The notes: generated by a model not told the origin, from the letters alone. DNA of 64,000 nt from Acidobacteriota bacterium (GCA_029861955.1 JAOTYK010000014.1:1-64000); one strand, 5' to 3'. Counted from the stretch's first letter, positions 1 to 9,838 are shown. Translations and numbers: made by a program.

Positions 1-665
1 CAGGTCGAGCCCCCCGGGCTCCTACTTAGGAGTCTTTCCAGCGTATTACAGGTGGAATCGATCCGGACACCGGGCGTCGTCGGGTCGGGGGTGCGCTTCA
101 GCATTCGCTTGCGTCGACTGCGGCGGCGAGACCCTCGGTAGCGCATCCCGTCGACGGAGTAAACAAACCAGGACTGTTGCCCGACGGCGGTGCCGATCGC
201 CAGGCGCTCCATTTGAGATCGCACGAACGTCTCAAAATGATCGAAGACAACCGGCTCTTCGATCGTTCCCAACTGTTCCAGGGACGCTCGATGAAACAGG
301 TCGGCATGGCGGCCGAGACGCACACTCATCGTCATGACGGTCGAGGGTGAACAGCCCAGATACCGGGCAATCTGGCGATGGGCCGACCCCGCCACCAGCA
401 ATCCGGCGACGGGTCGCAGTAGCTCCGGCCGCTTGAGGTAGTAACTCGTGGCAAACGACTGACGGGAGAATGTGCGTTCGCACGTCCGGCATCGAAAACG
501 AGGGACGCGCCGGTGAGGGTCACAGGCTCGACGGTAGTAGCCGACCCGCCGGGGACGGTACCCACGTCCCTGAACCCGATGATCAGGGCAGTCCGACTTC
601 GGGCAATGAGGGGGACGAAATCGGTCGGGTCGTCTGCCTTCGATCGGCTGGCATGGAGTCCACAT
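1..665 (-). CDS. Zinc-ribbon transposase-like protein, N-terminal part, cut by window edge
   Basis: The reading frame is open from an ATG at 663-665 to the left edge and no stop is reached. The first 75 residues carry CPKSDC and CRTCERTF cysteine pairs, which look like a zinc ribbon. A helix-turn-helix follows (HRQIARYLGCSPSTV), then DHFETF, where the first acidic residue of a DDE-type catalytic core would be, and a WFVYSVDG strand. This order matches, from memory, IS1-like or unclassified DDE transposases common in Acidobacteria and deltaproteobacteria. A stop lies upstream of the ATG in frame and no strong ribosome site is visible. The last acidic residues and the terminal repeats lie outside the window. 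It could instead be a domesticated DNA-binding protein. Confidence 0.7.
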   Translation of the reverse strand, partial: MWTPCQPIEGRRPDRFRPPHCPKSDCPDHRVQGRGYRPRRVGYYRRACDPHRRVPRFRCRTCERTFSRQSFATSYYLKRPELLRPVAGLLVAGSAHRQIARYLGCSPSTVMTMSVRLGRHADLFHRASLEQLGTIEEPVVFDHFETFVRSQMERLAIGTAVGQQSWFVYSVDGMRYRGSRRRSRRKRMLKRTPDPTTPGVRIDSTCNTLERLLSRSPGGST

Positions 666-814
666 CGTCCAGGAGACATTGCGAGGACCGTGCCGCCGTA
701 CGATGCCGATTTACCCTGGGAATCTTGCGGGTGATGCAATCACATGTCCGCTGGCGGACGATCGGCGACCGGACGTATCACGCAACACACAACATTCTTC
801 GAGCCACGTTGCGA
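666..814. other. Intergenic spacer, 149 nt
   Basis: This spacer lies between the stop of the secreted-protein gene (815) and the transposase-like start (665). It presumably holds the promoter of the transposase-like gene. I see no convincing -10/-35 pair, hairpin with a T-run, or terminal inverted repeat. Confidence 0.4.
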
Positions 815-3232
815 TCAGTTGCCCGAGGCCTCCCCGCACGCGTCAACGGCGAAGGCCCGATAGGCCAGGTTGCCGGCGGCGACGCCACCCACATGCGTTG
901 CCGTCGCGGTCGACGGTGAACAGTCCATCCCAGCGGGGCATGGAATCTCGAGGTCCGTGTCGAGGTCGTACACCGTGATCAGGTAGGCGTCAGCACCGGC
1001 AACCGCGTTCCAAGACAGATCGATGTCGCCGCCGTTAATGGCAGTGAAGGGCGTCACCCCATCGCCGACGCGAAACGTGACACCGTCGAGCCGCGCCGGG
1101 TCTTCGAGGATCTGGTAGAACGCGCCGGACTGGAACGTCGTGACATCGAGGATGTCGGGGTCGGTGTAATCGATGGCGGTGGTGACCGTGGCTCGTACGT
1201 CGCTGCCTCCCCAACCGCTGATCACATAGGACGTCGGCTCGGAACCGGCAGGTGCACTCAGATAGCCCCCCTCACCGGGCAACGGCGAATGGTTCGGGTT
1301 GCCGGTCCAGTCTGCCAACGCCTCGGGCGTTGTCTCGGTTCCCCACGAGACGACGTAGCCATAGTTGGCGATGTTGGGTTCGCCGTTGAGGTTGGAGCCA
1401 TCGTCCGGCAACGACCAGTCGACGCGGGTTCCCGAGAGACACGCGTCGGCGGTCATCTGAACCGGTGGGAACGGCCCCCACGTGAAGTCGGCGCCGTCGG
1501 ACGTGTTGCCGTTGGCCGACCAATCGGTGCCCGTGATCGTGTCGTTGTTGGACGACGAGACGCTGGCCAGCAACCCGTACGTATCGTTGACCCAGAAGAA
1601 ATCGAAGGTGCGGTTGGGAGTCGATCCCAGGGCACACGAGACGATGAAATCCAGACCGGCAATCAGGTCGGTGTCTTGACGCATCAGGAGTGACGGCAGG
1701 TAGTTGCCGGCGGGCACGTGGACGAACCCGTCCTCGAGGACTGTCATCTGAAATCCGGAATTCCCCGCCAGTTGCCCCTGGGCACGTGGCTGCGGGATCG
1801 TGCAGCCGGGATAGCACTGATCCCCGCACTGAGACGCGGCGGTCAGGCGCAGGCCGTTGCCATCGTTGCACGACGGCCAGTTGCCGGAGTTCCAGACATC
1901 GCCGACCCCCATGGTGGCGGTGGCGTTGTCGGGTCCGGTGAACTGGAAGAACCGCAAGAAGCGATCGGCTCCTCCCGCGCTTTGCTCGAAACAGACCTGG
2001 GTTCGATCGGACGCGTTCAGCACATCCTGTCCGGTGAACGGAACGTCGATGGATGGATTCGCGCCGGTGTCGTTGTCGTTGAGGGCGAAGAAGTCCTCGG
2101 TGTAGAGCGTGCCGAGGTCATCGTAGGTCGCGATCTTGAGGTAGGCCTGCCAGGTGCCGTCCGGCGGGGTGGCCGTCACGTCGCGCGTCGTGCAGTTGGC
2201 GAAACAGGGCGCCCCTGCCTGGTCGTCACGGGTGGAGTTGAACGTGCGGAAGTTCAGCACCGCCGTGTCGAGAGCCCCGAACTCCCAGACCTCCGGGAGT
2301 GTGACCTGCGAACCCGGATCATCGCCGTCCGGTTGGATGACGACATTGCTGGCGTCGGTGGCGATCATCGTCGGGATATCGATCCATGCCGGGTGGATCG
2401 CCGACAGGACCGTGTCGTTCACCGTGGTGTACTGAAGGAACCCGGTTCGTCCCGGTGTCAGACGATTGCTGAACGTCTGATAGTCGATCGTCATCAGGTT
2501 GTCGGCCTCGGGCGAGAAGCTCTGCAGCGTTTCGAGCTTGTCGACGACGAAGCCGTCGGCTCCCGGACGCCCCGTCAACCCTGCCAGGGCCCGTCCCTGC
2601 CGATCCAGGAAGAGGTAGGAAGTCGGCGCGGAGTTGTCCCGCAGGTCGCGAGTCTCCACGAGCAGAACCTCGGCCGGTCCCATTCCCGTCACGAGCAGTC
2701 CTTCGGCGACGACCCGCTGGCGACGCTGGATCCGTACACCGCTGTCGTCTCTTGCCGTCTCCAGGTGCCGGTCCCCAAGCCGCAGAGGTGCCATGGCAGG
2801 TCGTGTGCTCTCCCAGCGCAGGCCCGCCGAAAACTTTGGCGTCCATAACGGTTGGTCAAGCTCGCCTGACGAGTCGAGAAGACGACACGCGTCGCGGGTC
2901 GTGAAATCTTCCGGGCAGAGAGCCAGCTCCGCGCCGACCCGGTCGGCCTCGGTGCTGAGTCCGGCGTCGATCGGTTGCATCACCGACCACGATCGCCGTT
3001 GCCCGACCTTCTCGTAGGATCGAAGATCCCAGAACGTTCCACCGAAGAACGAATCGGTGAGGATGAGGAGCGACTCACCCGAAGCCGGCTCGTGTACCTG
3101 CAAGGTGAAACGGATCTCCTCGGAAAGCTGTTGTCGTTGCACCTCGATCGGTGCGGCGATGATCGCGCCGATACCGAATAGCAACCCGAGGCAGCATAGA
3201 AGCGTGGTGGTCAGTCTTCGATTCAGGTTCAT
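815..3232 (-). CDS. Large secreted protein with fibronectin-like C-terminus
   Basis: The protein has 805 residues and starts with a classical signal peptide (charged MNLNRR, hydrophobic core, cleavage near AIIAAP). The middle is rich in Asn, Asp, Gly and Thr and holds several cysteines, as in extracellular beta-rich proteins. The C-terminal ~90 residues (IDLSWNAVAGADAYLITVYD) look like a fibronectin type III-like strand pattern. I recognise no catalytic motif. The gene starts 39 nt after the TonB-dependent receptor on the same strand and is probably co-transcribed with it. It may be a surface partner or substrate-capture protein for that receptor, which is inference. Clustered cysteines near residues 350-500 suggest disulfides after export. 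Confidence 0.8.
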   Translation of the reverse strand: MNLNRRLTTTLLCCLGLLFGIGAIIAAPIEVQRQQLSEEIRFTLQVHEPASGESLLILTDSFFGGTFWDLRSYEKVGQRRSWSVMQPIDAGLSTEADRVGAELALCPEDFTTRDACRLLDSSGELDQPLWTPKFSAGLRWESTRPAMAPLRLGDRHLETARDDSGVRIQRRQRVVAEGLLVTGMGPAEVLLVETRDLRDNSAPTSYLFLDRQGRALAGLTGRPGADGFVVDKLETLQSFSPEADNLMTIDYQTFSNRLTPGRTGFLQYTTVNDTVLSAIHPAWIDIPTMIATDASNVVIQPDGDDPGSQVTLPEVWEFGALDTAVLNFRTFNSTRDDQAGAPCFANCTTRDVTATPPDGTWQAYLKIATYDDLGTLYTEDFFALNDNDTGANPSIDVPFTGQDVLNASDRTQVCFEQSAGGADRFLRFFQFTGPDNATATMGVGDVWNSGNWPSCNDGNGLRLTAASQCGDQCYPGCTIPQPRAQGQLAGNSGFQMTVLEDGFVHVPAGNYLPSLLMRQDTDLIAGLDFIVSCALGSTPNRTFDFFWVNDTYGLLASVSSSNNDTITGTDWSANGNTSDGADFTWGPFPPVQMTADACLSGTRVDWSLPDDGSNLNGEPNIANYGYVVSWGTETTPEALADWTGNPNHSPLPGEGGYLSAPAGSEPTSYVISGWGGSDVRATVTTAIDYTDPDILDVTTFQSGAFYQILEDPARLDGVTFRVGDGVTPFTAINGGDIDLSWNAVAGADAYLITVYDLDTDLEIPCPAGMDCSPSTATATHVGGVAAGNLAYRAFAVDACGEASGN

Positions 3233-3271
3233 GGCAGGTTCCCCCCAAACAAGCGTCCCCGGAATGTACGG

Positions 3272-5683
3272 TCATTTCCCCTGACTGGTTTCGGCCACGC
3301 CACCCCACGCGTAATGCAGGGCGATCGAGGCCCGACGATCCACGATATCGCCGAAAATATGCTGTTGGATGTCGTCGTCGAGGAGGTTGCTGACCTGTGC
3401 GGTGATCTCCAGCGGAGATCGTCGGAATCGGTAGCCACCCTTGAGCCCGACCAGTGTGTAGTCGGGAACATAGCCCCAGAAGTCCGACGTCAAGACATCC
3501 TGCCAGAACGTCTCACCGACATGATCGATGTTTAGCGACGTGTACCACTGTGCTCGGTCAAGTCGCGCAGAGAACGCGATCCTGTTCTCGGCAGGGATGT
3601 TGACAAACGATGCAGTATCAGCGACGAGACCGTCGCCATCCAGATCCATTCCCGCTGCGTCCTCGGCGATCACCGTGTCGATCCGACGATCCATCGGGAT
3701 CCCGTCTGCGCGCGGGATACTCTGCCAGGAATAGTTCAACCCCAACGAGAGTCCGTTCGGTCCGTTCCAGTGGGTTCCGAGTTCGATTCCCCAGTTTCGT
3801 GCCGTCGCACCATTGTCGTACTGGAACAGAGACGGGATCTCACCATCGAGCAGGATCGACAGGGCTTCGTTGTAGGTTACCGCTCCGAACTGCGGGCAGA
3901 GTTGATTGAACGGTGGCAACGCATTGAGATACGGACAGACATCGACCGCCGGTGCTTCGTCAATGCCGTTGCCGTCGGGATCGGTTGGCAGGATGACATC
4001 GTCCAGGGTCCCGAACAGGCCGTCCACCCCCAGGCCGTAGCTGCCCTTCTGCGGAAAGTCGATCCCCTCCTCGGAGTTCGTCCGATAGACCGCCGCCGAG
4101 AGATCGAAGTCTCCTAGCTGTGCTGCATAGCCGATCTCGATCGAGCGCGTCGATTCTTCCTTCAACTCTCGCGAGCCGAGTGCCGATGTCACGGCGATAT
4201 AGTCCGGAACCTCACCGGGCGGTGCACCGCAATTGTCGGGTTGCGACTGGCAGACGACCGCAGCGATCGGTTCGAAGAAGCCGAACGGGAACAAGTTGGG
4301 ATCGATGACCTCGGCATCGAGCTCCGCCCAGTCGATGATCGCGACGGGAATCGTCGGCACCAACAGGTCGCTCTCGATCACCGACGGAGAGCGGAACGCC
4401 TGACCCCACGCCAATCGAATCGTCTGGGTCTCGTTCGGTTTGAACCGCAGCGCGGCTCGCGGCGAGAGGACCGTGCCGATGGTCTCGGTGAAATGATCGA
4501 TTCGGGCGCCGGCGTCGAGCCACACCCTGTCGTGAAGCCTGAGATCCGTCTCCGCGAAGATGCTGAACTGGGTCCGCACCTTTCCATCCGGCGCGATGCT
4601 CAGTTCGTAGCGAGTTCGTTGCACCTCGCTACCCCAGGCGAGGATGCCACGGCTCCCGAGCAGCGTCTTTCCGCGGAACGCGGAATGCACCTTCCCGGAT
4701 CGAAAGCCGAACGGGATCGCGTTGATCAGGTTGAGGGCCCCGCCGTCAAACCACGACGCATCGATCTGTGCCTCGTAGGGTCCGTACTGATAGCGGCCCT
4801 GGACGTACGAGTTGGAAGTGCCGGGGTCGATATCGAACGGACCCAGCCCCGTCGCGATCCAGCCACGGGTGCGACCCCAGCCGCCCTGCAGGATCCAGCG
4901 GGCCCCGGACTCGCTCTCCCAGTCGGCGCGCAGATCCAGGGACGGTTGATCGGTACCGGAGTCGCGGAACCCGTCCTCGATCAGACCGAGGTCGGGATCG
5001 ACCACCTCACCGAACAGGTTGGTGATCGTCTGTGGCCGACGGAACGCGTCGGCCTCGAAGAAACTGCCCTTTATGCGCAACGCCCAGTCACCGACCAGAA
5101 AACTGTGTTGTGCGTCGATCCTGCGGGAGGCGTAGCTGCCCGAGGTGATCGAGAGGCGGCCGCCGAGGGTCTCCGCCGGAGACTTGGTGATGATGTGAAC
5201 GAGGCCACCGACCGCATTGGCGCCCCACAACGACGACGAGGGACCCCGGACGACCTCGACGCGATCGACCAGTGAGAAGTCCGTCGGTGCAAATTCCCAG
5301 AGGATGAAGCCGAGAAAGTCCTGATAGATCGAGCGCCCGTCGGCCAACGCCAAGGTCGAGTTGTTGATCCCGCCGGTTGCACCCCGGGACGAGATGTTGA
5401 CGTCGCGGGAGCTGAACTGAACGACGTTGATGCCCGGAACCCGACGAAGATGATCTGTCAGTTGCTCGCCGCTACCGGTCTCGAGGGCTTCGCCATCGAT
5501 CACGGAGACGGCGGTCGGTGAATCGAGCAACGCCTGGGTCGTCGCCGAGGCCGAGACGACGACCGTCTCGGTGATCGTCTTCTTCCGTTTCTTCTTCTTG
5601 CCTTCGGCTTCGTCGTCTTTCTCATCGGGAGCCGACCACGCGGGCGTCGCGACGAGCAAGAGAATCAGTAGCAGACGGATCAA
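3272..5683 (-). CDS. TonB-dependent outer-membrane receptor
   Basis: The protein has 803 residues. A signal peptide (ends AWSAP) is followed by a lysine-rich stretch and a TonB box-like ETVVVSAS near residues 39-46. The plug domain (about 55-165) shows the family pattern: SPTAVSVIDGEAL, LRRVPGINVV, DGRSIYQDF, VDRVEVVRGPSSSLWGANAVGG. The rest is beta-barrel in composition. Such receptors import siderophores, cobalamin, saccharides or other large ligands across the outer membrane using TonB energy. The substrate cannot be told from sequence. The start codon is TTG (5681-5683), just 9 nt after the transaldolase stop, and no better in-frame start exists. A TonB-domain protein is encoded separately at 21692-23602. 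Confidence 0.95.
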   Translation of the reverse strand: MIRLLLILLLVATPAWSAPDEKDDEAEGKKKKRKKTITETVVVSASATTQALLDSPTAVSVIDGEALETGSGEQLTDHLRRVPGINVVQFSSRDVNISSRGATGGINNSTLALADGRSIYQDFLGFILWEFAPTDFSLVDRVEVVRGPSSSLWGANAVGGLVHIITKSPAETLGGRLSITSGSYASRRIDAQHSFLVGDWALRIKGSFFEADAFRRPQTITNLFGEVVDPDLGLIEDGFRDSGTDQPSLDLRADWESESGARWILQGGWGRTRGWIATGLGPFDIDPGTSNSYVQGRYQYGPYEAQIDASWFDGGALNLINAIPFGFRSGKVHSAFRGKTLLGSRGILAWGSEVQRTRYELSIAPDGKVRTQFSIFAETDLRLHDRVWLDAGARIDHFTETIGTVLSPRAALRFKPNETQTIRLAWGQAFRSPSVIESDLLVPTIPVAIIDWAELDAEVIDPNLFPFGFFEPIAAVVCQSQPDNCGAPPGEVPDYIAVTSALGSRELKEESTRSIEIGYAAQLGDFDLSAAVYRTNSEEGIDFPQKGSYGLGVDGLFGTLDDVILPTDPDGNGIDEAPAVDVCPYLNALPPFNQLCPQFGAVTYNEALSILLDGEIPSLFQYDNGATARNWGIELGTHWNGPNGLSLGLNYSWQSIPRADGIPMDRRIDTVIAEDAAGMDLDGDGLVADTASFVNIPAENRIAFSARLDRAQWYTSLNIDHVGETFWQDVLTSDFWGYVPDYTLVGLKGGYRFRRSPLEITAQVSNLLDDDIQQHIFGDIVDRRASIALHYAWGGVAETSQGK

Positions 5684-5692
5684 CGTCCCGTC

Positions 5693-6655
5693 CTAGGCCT
5701 GGACGCCGGTCCGCTCTGCAAGAAGCTGACGCAGCTTCGTAAGATCCGCCGCGAAGTTGCGGATGCCCTCCGCGAGTTTCTCGGTCGCCATCGCGTCTTC
5801 GTTGAGCATCCAGCGGAACATCTGTTCGTCCATCGCGATCCGATCGGGGCTGGGGTCGGAGACCTCCTGGCCGCCGAGCTTTTGCGGGACCTCGCCCTCG
5901 GCCGCCTGAAGCTCGTCCAGTAACGAGGGCGCGATGGTCAACAGGTCGCAGCCGGCCAACTCGAGGATCTGACCGCTCTTACGGAAACTGGCACCCATCA
6001 CCTCGGTCTTGTAACCGAAGTGTTTGAAATACTCGTAGATGGTGCGTACCGACCCGACGCCGGGGTCGTCCTCCAACGGAATATCGTCGACACCTTGCGC
6101 CTTCCGATACCAGTCGTATATCCGGCCGACAAACGGACTGATCAGCGTGACGCCGGCTTCTCCGCAGGCCACGGCCTGACCGAAACCGAACAACAGCGTC
6201 AAATTGCAGTGGATGCCCTCGTTCTCGAGTTGGTCTGCCGCTCGGATCCCTTCCCAGGTCGAGGCGATCTTGATCAACACGCGTTCGCGTTCGATGCCGG
6301 CATCCTTATAGAGGTCGATCAACCGGTGGGCCCTGGCGATCGTCGCCTCGGTATCGAAGGAAAGGCGTGCATCAACCTCGGTGGAGACTCGGCCCGGAAT
6401 CAGCTGGAGGATCTTGTGACCGAAGTTGACCGCCAGTCGGTCCATCGTCGCGTCGAGTCGATCGACGCCGGCCTGACTCTCTCCCCAGCGAACCGCCTCG
6501 TCGACCAGATCCCGGTAGGCCTCGATCTGGGCCGCCTTGTAGAGCAGCGATGGGTTGGTCGTGGCGTCCTGTGGGCGATAGCGGGCGATCGAGTCGATGT
6601 CCCCCGTATCCGCGACGACGGTCGTCCACGCTTTCAGTCCTTCCAGCTTGTTCAT
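5693..6655 (-). CDS. tal: Transaldolase
   Basis: This is a 320-residue protein, close to the usual 316-318 residues of TalB-type enzymes. It transfers a dihydroxyacetone unit between sugar phosphates in the non-oxidative pentose phosphate pathway. Family motifs include DATTNPSLL near the N-terminus, [11 protein letters not shown] with the Schiff-base lysine, and [14 protein letters not shown]. The start ATG at 6653-6655 is preceded by GGAG at a good distance; a longer frame upstream lacks homology and is not used. It leads the operon with the TonB-dependent receptor and the secreted protein. A possible -10 (TATACT) lies upstream on the minus strand at about 6692-6697. Confidence 0.95.
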   Translation of the reverse strand: MNKLEGLKAWTTVVADTGDIDSIARYRPQDATTNPSLLYKAAQIEAYRDLVDEAVRWGESQAGVDRLDATMDRLAVNFGHKILQLIPGRVSTEVDARLSFDTEATIARAHRLIDLYKDAGIERERVLIKIASTWEGIRAADQLENEGIHCNLTLLFGFGQAVACGEAGVTLISPFVGRIYDWYRKAQGVDDIPLEDDPGVGSVRTIYEYFKHFGYKTEVMGASFRKSGQILELAGCDLLTIAPSLLDELQAAEGEVPQKLGGQEVSDPSPDRIAMDEQMFRWMLNEDAMATEKLAEGIRNFAADLTKLRQLLAERTGVQA

Positions 6656-6755
6656 GGTCGCTCCAGCCAATGAAAATCCCGCGTGGAAGCCAGTATAACG
6701 GTCCCTCCGCCCGTGAACGCCCAAAAACGCCCTATCTGGGAGGTGGTTTCCGCCG
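6656..6755. promoter_or_regulatory. Divergent intergenic region between tal and the ALDH gene
   Basis: This 100-nt region separates two divergent genes and must carry both promoters. On the minus strand, TATACT at 6692-6697 could be the -10 for tal, without a well-spaced -35. On the plus strand, GGAGG lies about 12 nt before the GTG start at 6756. Confidence 0.4.
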
Positions 6756-8501
6756 GTGGCAGGGACTTATATTCCCGTCGTGCTCGATACAGACCTTGAG
6801 AGGACCCTCGCCCGGGATATTCAGGCGGCCCTCGCCGAAGTCACCGGAACCGAAGAGGTCGCGGATGCCGTTCGTCCATTCGTAGACGGCCAGCAGGCCG
6901 GGGGCACCGGTGCGATTCAGGTCCTGGTCGATCCGTCCACCGGGGAGCCGTTTTGTAACGTCGCCCTGGCCGGTCCGGAGGATGTGTTGCAGGCCGTCGA
7001 GGCCGCGGGGCGTGCCTACCCTCTCTGGCGGAGTACCGCCTACGAGGAACGGGGTTCGCTCCTTCGACGACTGTCGGTCTTGATCCGTCATCACGCCGAT
7101 CGTCTGGCAGAGATCATCGCCCACGAACAGGGAAAACCGAAACACGAAGCGCTGGCGATGGAGATCCTCCCCGCGCTGGATCACCTTAAGTTCATCATCT
7201 TCCATGCCGAGCGATTCCACGCCGGTCTGGCCGTCGAACCGCGTCACCCGTACTACGCCCACAAGCGGGCCCACTACCTCTATGACGCCATCGGTGTCGT
7301 GGCGCTCGTCACGCCGCGGGCCATGCCGTTCGCCACACCGCTGATTCAGGTCGCCGCGGCGCTGGCCATGGGCAACGCCGTGGTCCTGAAACCCTCAGAG
7401 CACACGCCGTTGTCGGGAATCGAGATCGGTCGACTCTGTGCGGAGGCAGGTTTTCCGCGCGGAATCGTCAACGTGGTTCCGGCGGTCCCCGAGGACACGC
7501 TGCACCTCGTCGCCCATCCGCGTATCGATAAGGTATTCGTCACCGGTGGCCTGGAGACCGGACAGAGTGTGATGGCGACGGCCGGTTGCTCTCCTCGACC
7601 CGTCGTCCTGAGCCTGGGTGGAAAACATCCAACGATCGTCGCCGGCGATGCCGACATCGAGCGGGCGGCGCGAGGCATCGTCTGGGGCGCGTTCGCCAAC
7701 TGTGGTCAGAGTTGCGGATCCGTCGAGCGGGTCTACGTCGAAGAACGGGTCGCCACCAAATTCATCGAACGCGCGTTGCATCACGTCCAACAGCTTCAAG
7801 TGGGCAGTGCGGTCGACGACGGCATCGACATGGGTCCGATGCAGTCGGAAGCCGATCGGACTCGGGTCCACCAACAGGTTCAGGACGCCGTCAACCAGGG
7901 CGCCCAGTGTATGCACGGCGGTGAGATCCCCCACGGTCCCGGAAGCTTCTATCCGCCGACGATCCTGACGGACGTTCCCAACGACTGCCGTTTGATGCAG
8001 GAAGAGACCCTCGGTCCGGTCCTGCCGATTGTCGTTGTCGAGAGTCTCGAGCGGGCCATTCTTCTGGCAAACGAAAGTCAGTACGCGTTGGCGGCCAGTG
8101 GCTGGACGAGCTCCTCCCATCAGGCGGAGCGAATGATGGTGGGGCTGCAGGCCGGTGTCGTGACGATCAACGACCTGCTCTATTCCTACGGCGAACCCAG
8201 CGCCACCTGGTCCGGCTATCGACGAAGCGGAATCGGTCAGAACCACGGAACACCGGGACTCCGCGAAATGTCTCGCCAGCGATTCGTCTCATTCGACGCC
8301 AACTCCCTGGAGGCGCCGGCGTACTCGTATCCCTACAACGACGACGCCGAGGAGATGGTGCAGAACAGCATCCAGCATTTGCACGGCACCGGGAAGATGG
8401 CGCGCTTCAAGGCCTGGTGGCGTCTGATCCGAAACGAACGGTTCCGTCGTCGTGTCGACCTTCGGACACTGATCTTCTCGCGCAAGCGTCAGCTGCGCTA
8501 G
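6756..8501 (+). CDS. Aldehyde dehydrogenase superfamily protein lacking two catalytic residues
   Basis: The protein has 581 residues, longer than the usual ~480-500 because of a C-terminal extension ending in a basic tail (residues ~510-581). The NAD-binding and catalytic folds are clear: [23 protein letters not shown], and [14 protein letters not shown] with the nucleophile Cys320. The usual PWNFP motif reads PRAMP (Ala189 for the oxyanion-hole Asn). The usual ELGGK reads SLGGK (Ser286 for the general-base Glu). The Ser286-Cys320 spacing of 34 equals the Glu268-Cys302 spacing of classical enzymes, so the alignment is secure. It may be a non-classical acyl-transferring or inactive member; the substrate is unknown. 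The start is GTG with GGAGG about 12 nt upstream. Confidence 0.88.
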   Translation: MAGTYIPVVLDTDLERTLARDIQAALAEVTGTEEVADAVRPFVDGQQAGGTGAIQVLVDPSTGEPFCNVALAGPEDVLQAVEAAGRAYPLWRSTAYEERGSLLRRLSVLIRHHADRLAEIIAHEQGKPKHEALAMEILPALDHLKFIIFHAERFHAGLAVEPRHPYYAHKRAHYLYDAIGVVALVTPRAMPFATPLIQVAAALAMGNAVVLKPSEHTPLSGIEIGRLCAEAGFPRGIVNVVPAVPEDTLHLVAHPRIDKVFVTGGLETGQSVMATAGCSPRPVVLSLGGKHPTIVAGDADIERAARGIVWGAFANCGQSCGSVERVYVEERVATKFIERALHHVQQLQVGSAVDDGIDMGPMQSEADRTRVHQQVQDAVNQGAQCMHGGEIPHGPGSFYPPTILTDVPNDCRLMQEETLGPVLPIVVVESLERAILLANESQYALAASGWTSSSHQAERMMVGLQAGVVTINDLLYSYGEPSATWSGYRRSGIGQNHGTPGLREMSRQRFVSFDANSLEAPAYSYPYNDDAEEMVQNSIQHLHGTGKMARFKAWWRLIRNERFRRRVDLRTLIFSRKRQLR

Positions 8502-8546
8502 TCTCACAACAGTTCCTGTTACCCTCCGGCACCGGATTGAGATAAG

Positions 8547-8567
8547 GTCGGTTGGCCCGCAACCGAC
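8547..8567 (+). promoter_or_regulatory. Perfect 8-bp hairpin directly upstream of a ribosome binding site
   Basis: GTCGGTTG (8547-8554) and CAACCGAC (8560-8567) are exact reverse complements around a 5-nt loop. The Shine-Dalgarno GAGG (8568-8571) of the symporter gene begins on the next base. The hairpin could attenuate translation, protect the 5' end after processing, or act as a weak terminator of the ALDH gene. There is no T-run. Confidence 0.5.
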
Positions 8568-8578
8568 GAGGTGCCAAA

Positions 8579-9838
8579 ATGCCCAAACTGAAGCTGCACT
8601 GGTGGATCCTGATCGGGATCGGCGTCGGGATCCTCGCCGGCTGGTATGCCAATCAGGCCTACCCCGAGGAAGTTGTCAAGCACACCTTCCTCTATCAGTC
8701 CTTCGACGGCATCGCGCGAATCTTTCTGAACCTGCTCAAGATGGTCGTGGTCCCGCTGGTCTTCTTCACACTCGTCAGCGGTCTTATTGGAATGGGTGAC
8801 GCCTCGCGGTTGGGGCGCATCGGTACGCGAACGTTCGGTCTCTACATCCTGACCAGCCTGATCGCCTGCGTCTCCGGCCTGCTGTGGGTCAACACCCTTC
8901 GACCCGGGGCCAACTTGAGCCTGGCCATGCCACACGATCCGGTGGACACGAGCGGTGTGCCGCAGACCTTCTGGGATGTCCTGGTCAACATCGTTCCGTC
9001 CAACGTCATCGATGCCGCCGCACGAACCGAACTGGTCGGTGTCATCTTCTTCGCCATCCTCTTCGGCGTGTTTATTCTCAAGATCGGCGATGAGCAGCGA
9101 GAGACGATGACCCGGTTCATCAAAGCCGGTAGTGAAGTGATGATGAAGATGGTGGGCTTTGTCATCGCATTGGCGCCCATCGGCATTGCCGGCCTGATCG
9201 CGCGCATGTTGGCCATCGTCGGTCTGGATGCGTTGCGCGCCATGCTGCCTTACGTCCTCACCGTATTCCTGGCACTGTTCACCCACATGCTGGTAACGCT
9301 ACCGATCCTGGTCTGGGTGATGACCCGACGCAATCCCTACCGCTTCCTCTCGAAGATGATGCCGGCCCTCGTGACCGGTTTCTCGTCGGCCAGCAGCAGC
9401 GGCACGTTGGGCGTGACAATGGAGCGCGCCGAGAAGGGAGCGGGCATCTCCAATCGGATCGCCAGCTTTGTCTTACCGATCGGTGCCACCGTCAACATGG
9501 ACGGAACCGCGCTCTACGAAATCGTCACGGTCCTCTTCATCGCCCAGGTCCACGCCGGCGTCGACCCCAACTTCTCGCTGACCATCGGCCAACAGCTGAT
9601 GGTGGTCTTCCTGGGCCTGACCATCAGCATTGGTGCGGCCGGCATCCCTCATGCGGGCCTGGTGATGATGGTGATCATCCTCCACGCGGTCGGGCTACCG
9701 ATCGAGTACACCGGGTTGATCTGGACCGTCGATCGGGTCCTGGACATGCTACGCACCTCCGTCAACATCTCTGGCGACTCGTGTATCACCCTGATCGTGG
9801 CCCACGGCGAGGGCGAAATCGCCGATGGGCGCCCCTGA
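8579..9838 (+). CDS. Dicarboxylate/amino acid:cation symporter (DAACS family)
   Basis: This inner-membrane protein of 419 residues belongs to the GltP/DctA family, which imports glutamate, aspartate or C4-dicarboxylates with Na+ or H+. The serine-rich hairpin loop SSASSSGTLGV and the NMDGTALYE motif are both intact, and the length is typical. The ATG at 8579 is preceded by GAGGTG at a good distance. An in-frame TTG nine codons earlier falls inside a perfect hairpin and is rejected. The gene follows the ALDH-like gene by 77 nt and precedes a periplasmic di-heme protein. Together with PruA, FtcD and oxoprolinase in the window, glutamate is a plausible substrate, which is inference. Confidence 0.93.
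   Translation: MPKLKLHWWILIGIGVGILAGWYANQAYPEEVVKHTFLYQSFDGIARIFLNLLKMVVVPLVFFTLVSGLIGMGDASRLGRIGTRTFGLYILTSLIACVSGLLWVNTLRPGANLSLAMPHDPVDTSGVPQTFWDVLVNIVPSNVIDAAARTELVGVIFFAILFGVFILKIGDEQRETMTRFIKAGSEVMMKMVGFVIALAPIGIAGLIARMLAIVGLDALRAMLPYVLTVFLALFTHMLVTLPILVWVMTRRNPYRFLSKMMPALVTGFSSASSSGTLGVTMERAEKGAGISNRIASFVLPIGATVNMDGTALYEIVTVLFIAQVHAGVDPNFSLTIGQQLMVVFLGLTISIGAAGIPHAGLVMMVIILHAVGLPIEYTGLIWTVDRVLDMLRTSVNISGDSCITLIVAHGEGEIADGRP

Noticed and set aside
4241-5275. 344-codon plus-strand frame inside the TonB-dependent receptor gene
   Set aside because: The receptor is unequivocal on the minus strand; the plus frame has shadow-like composition and no ribosome site.
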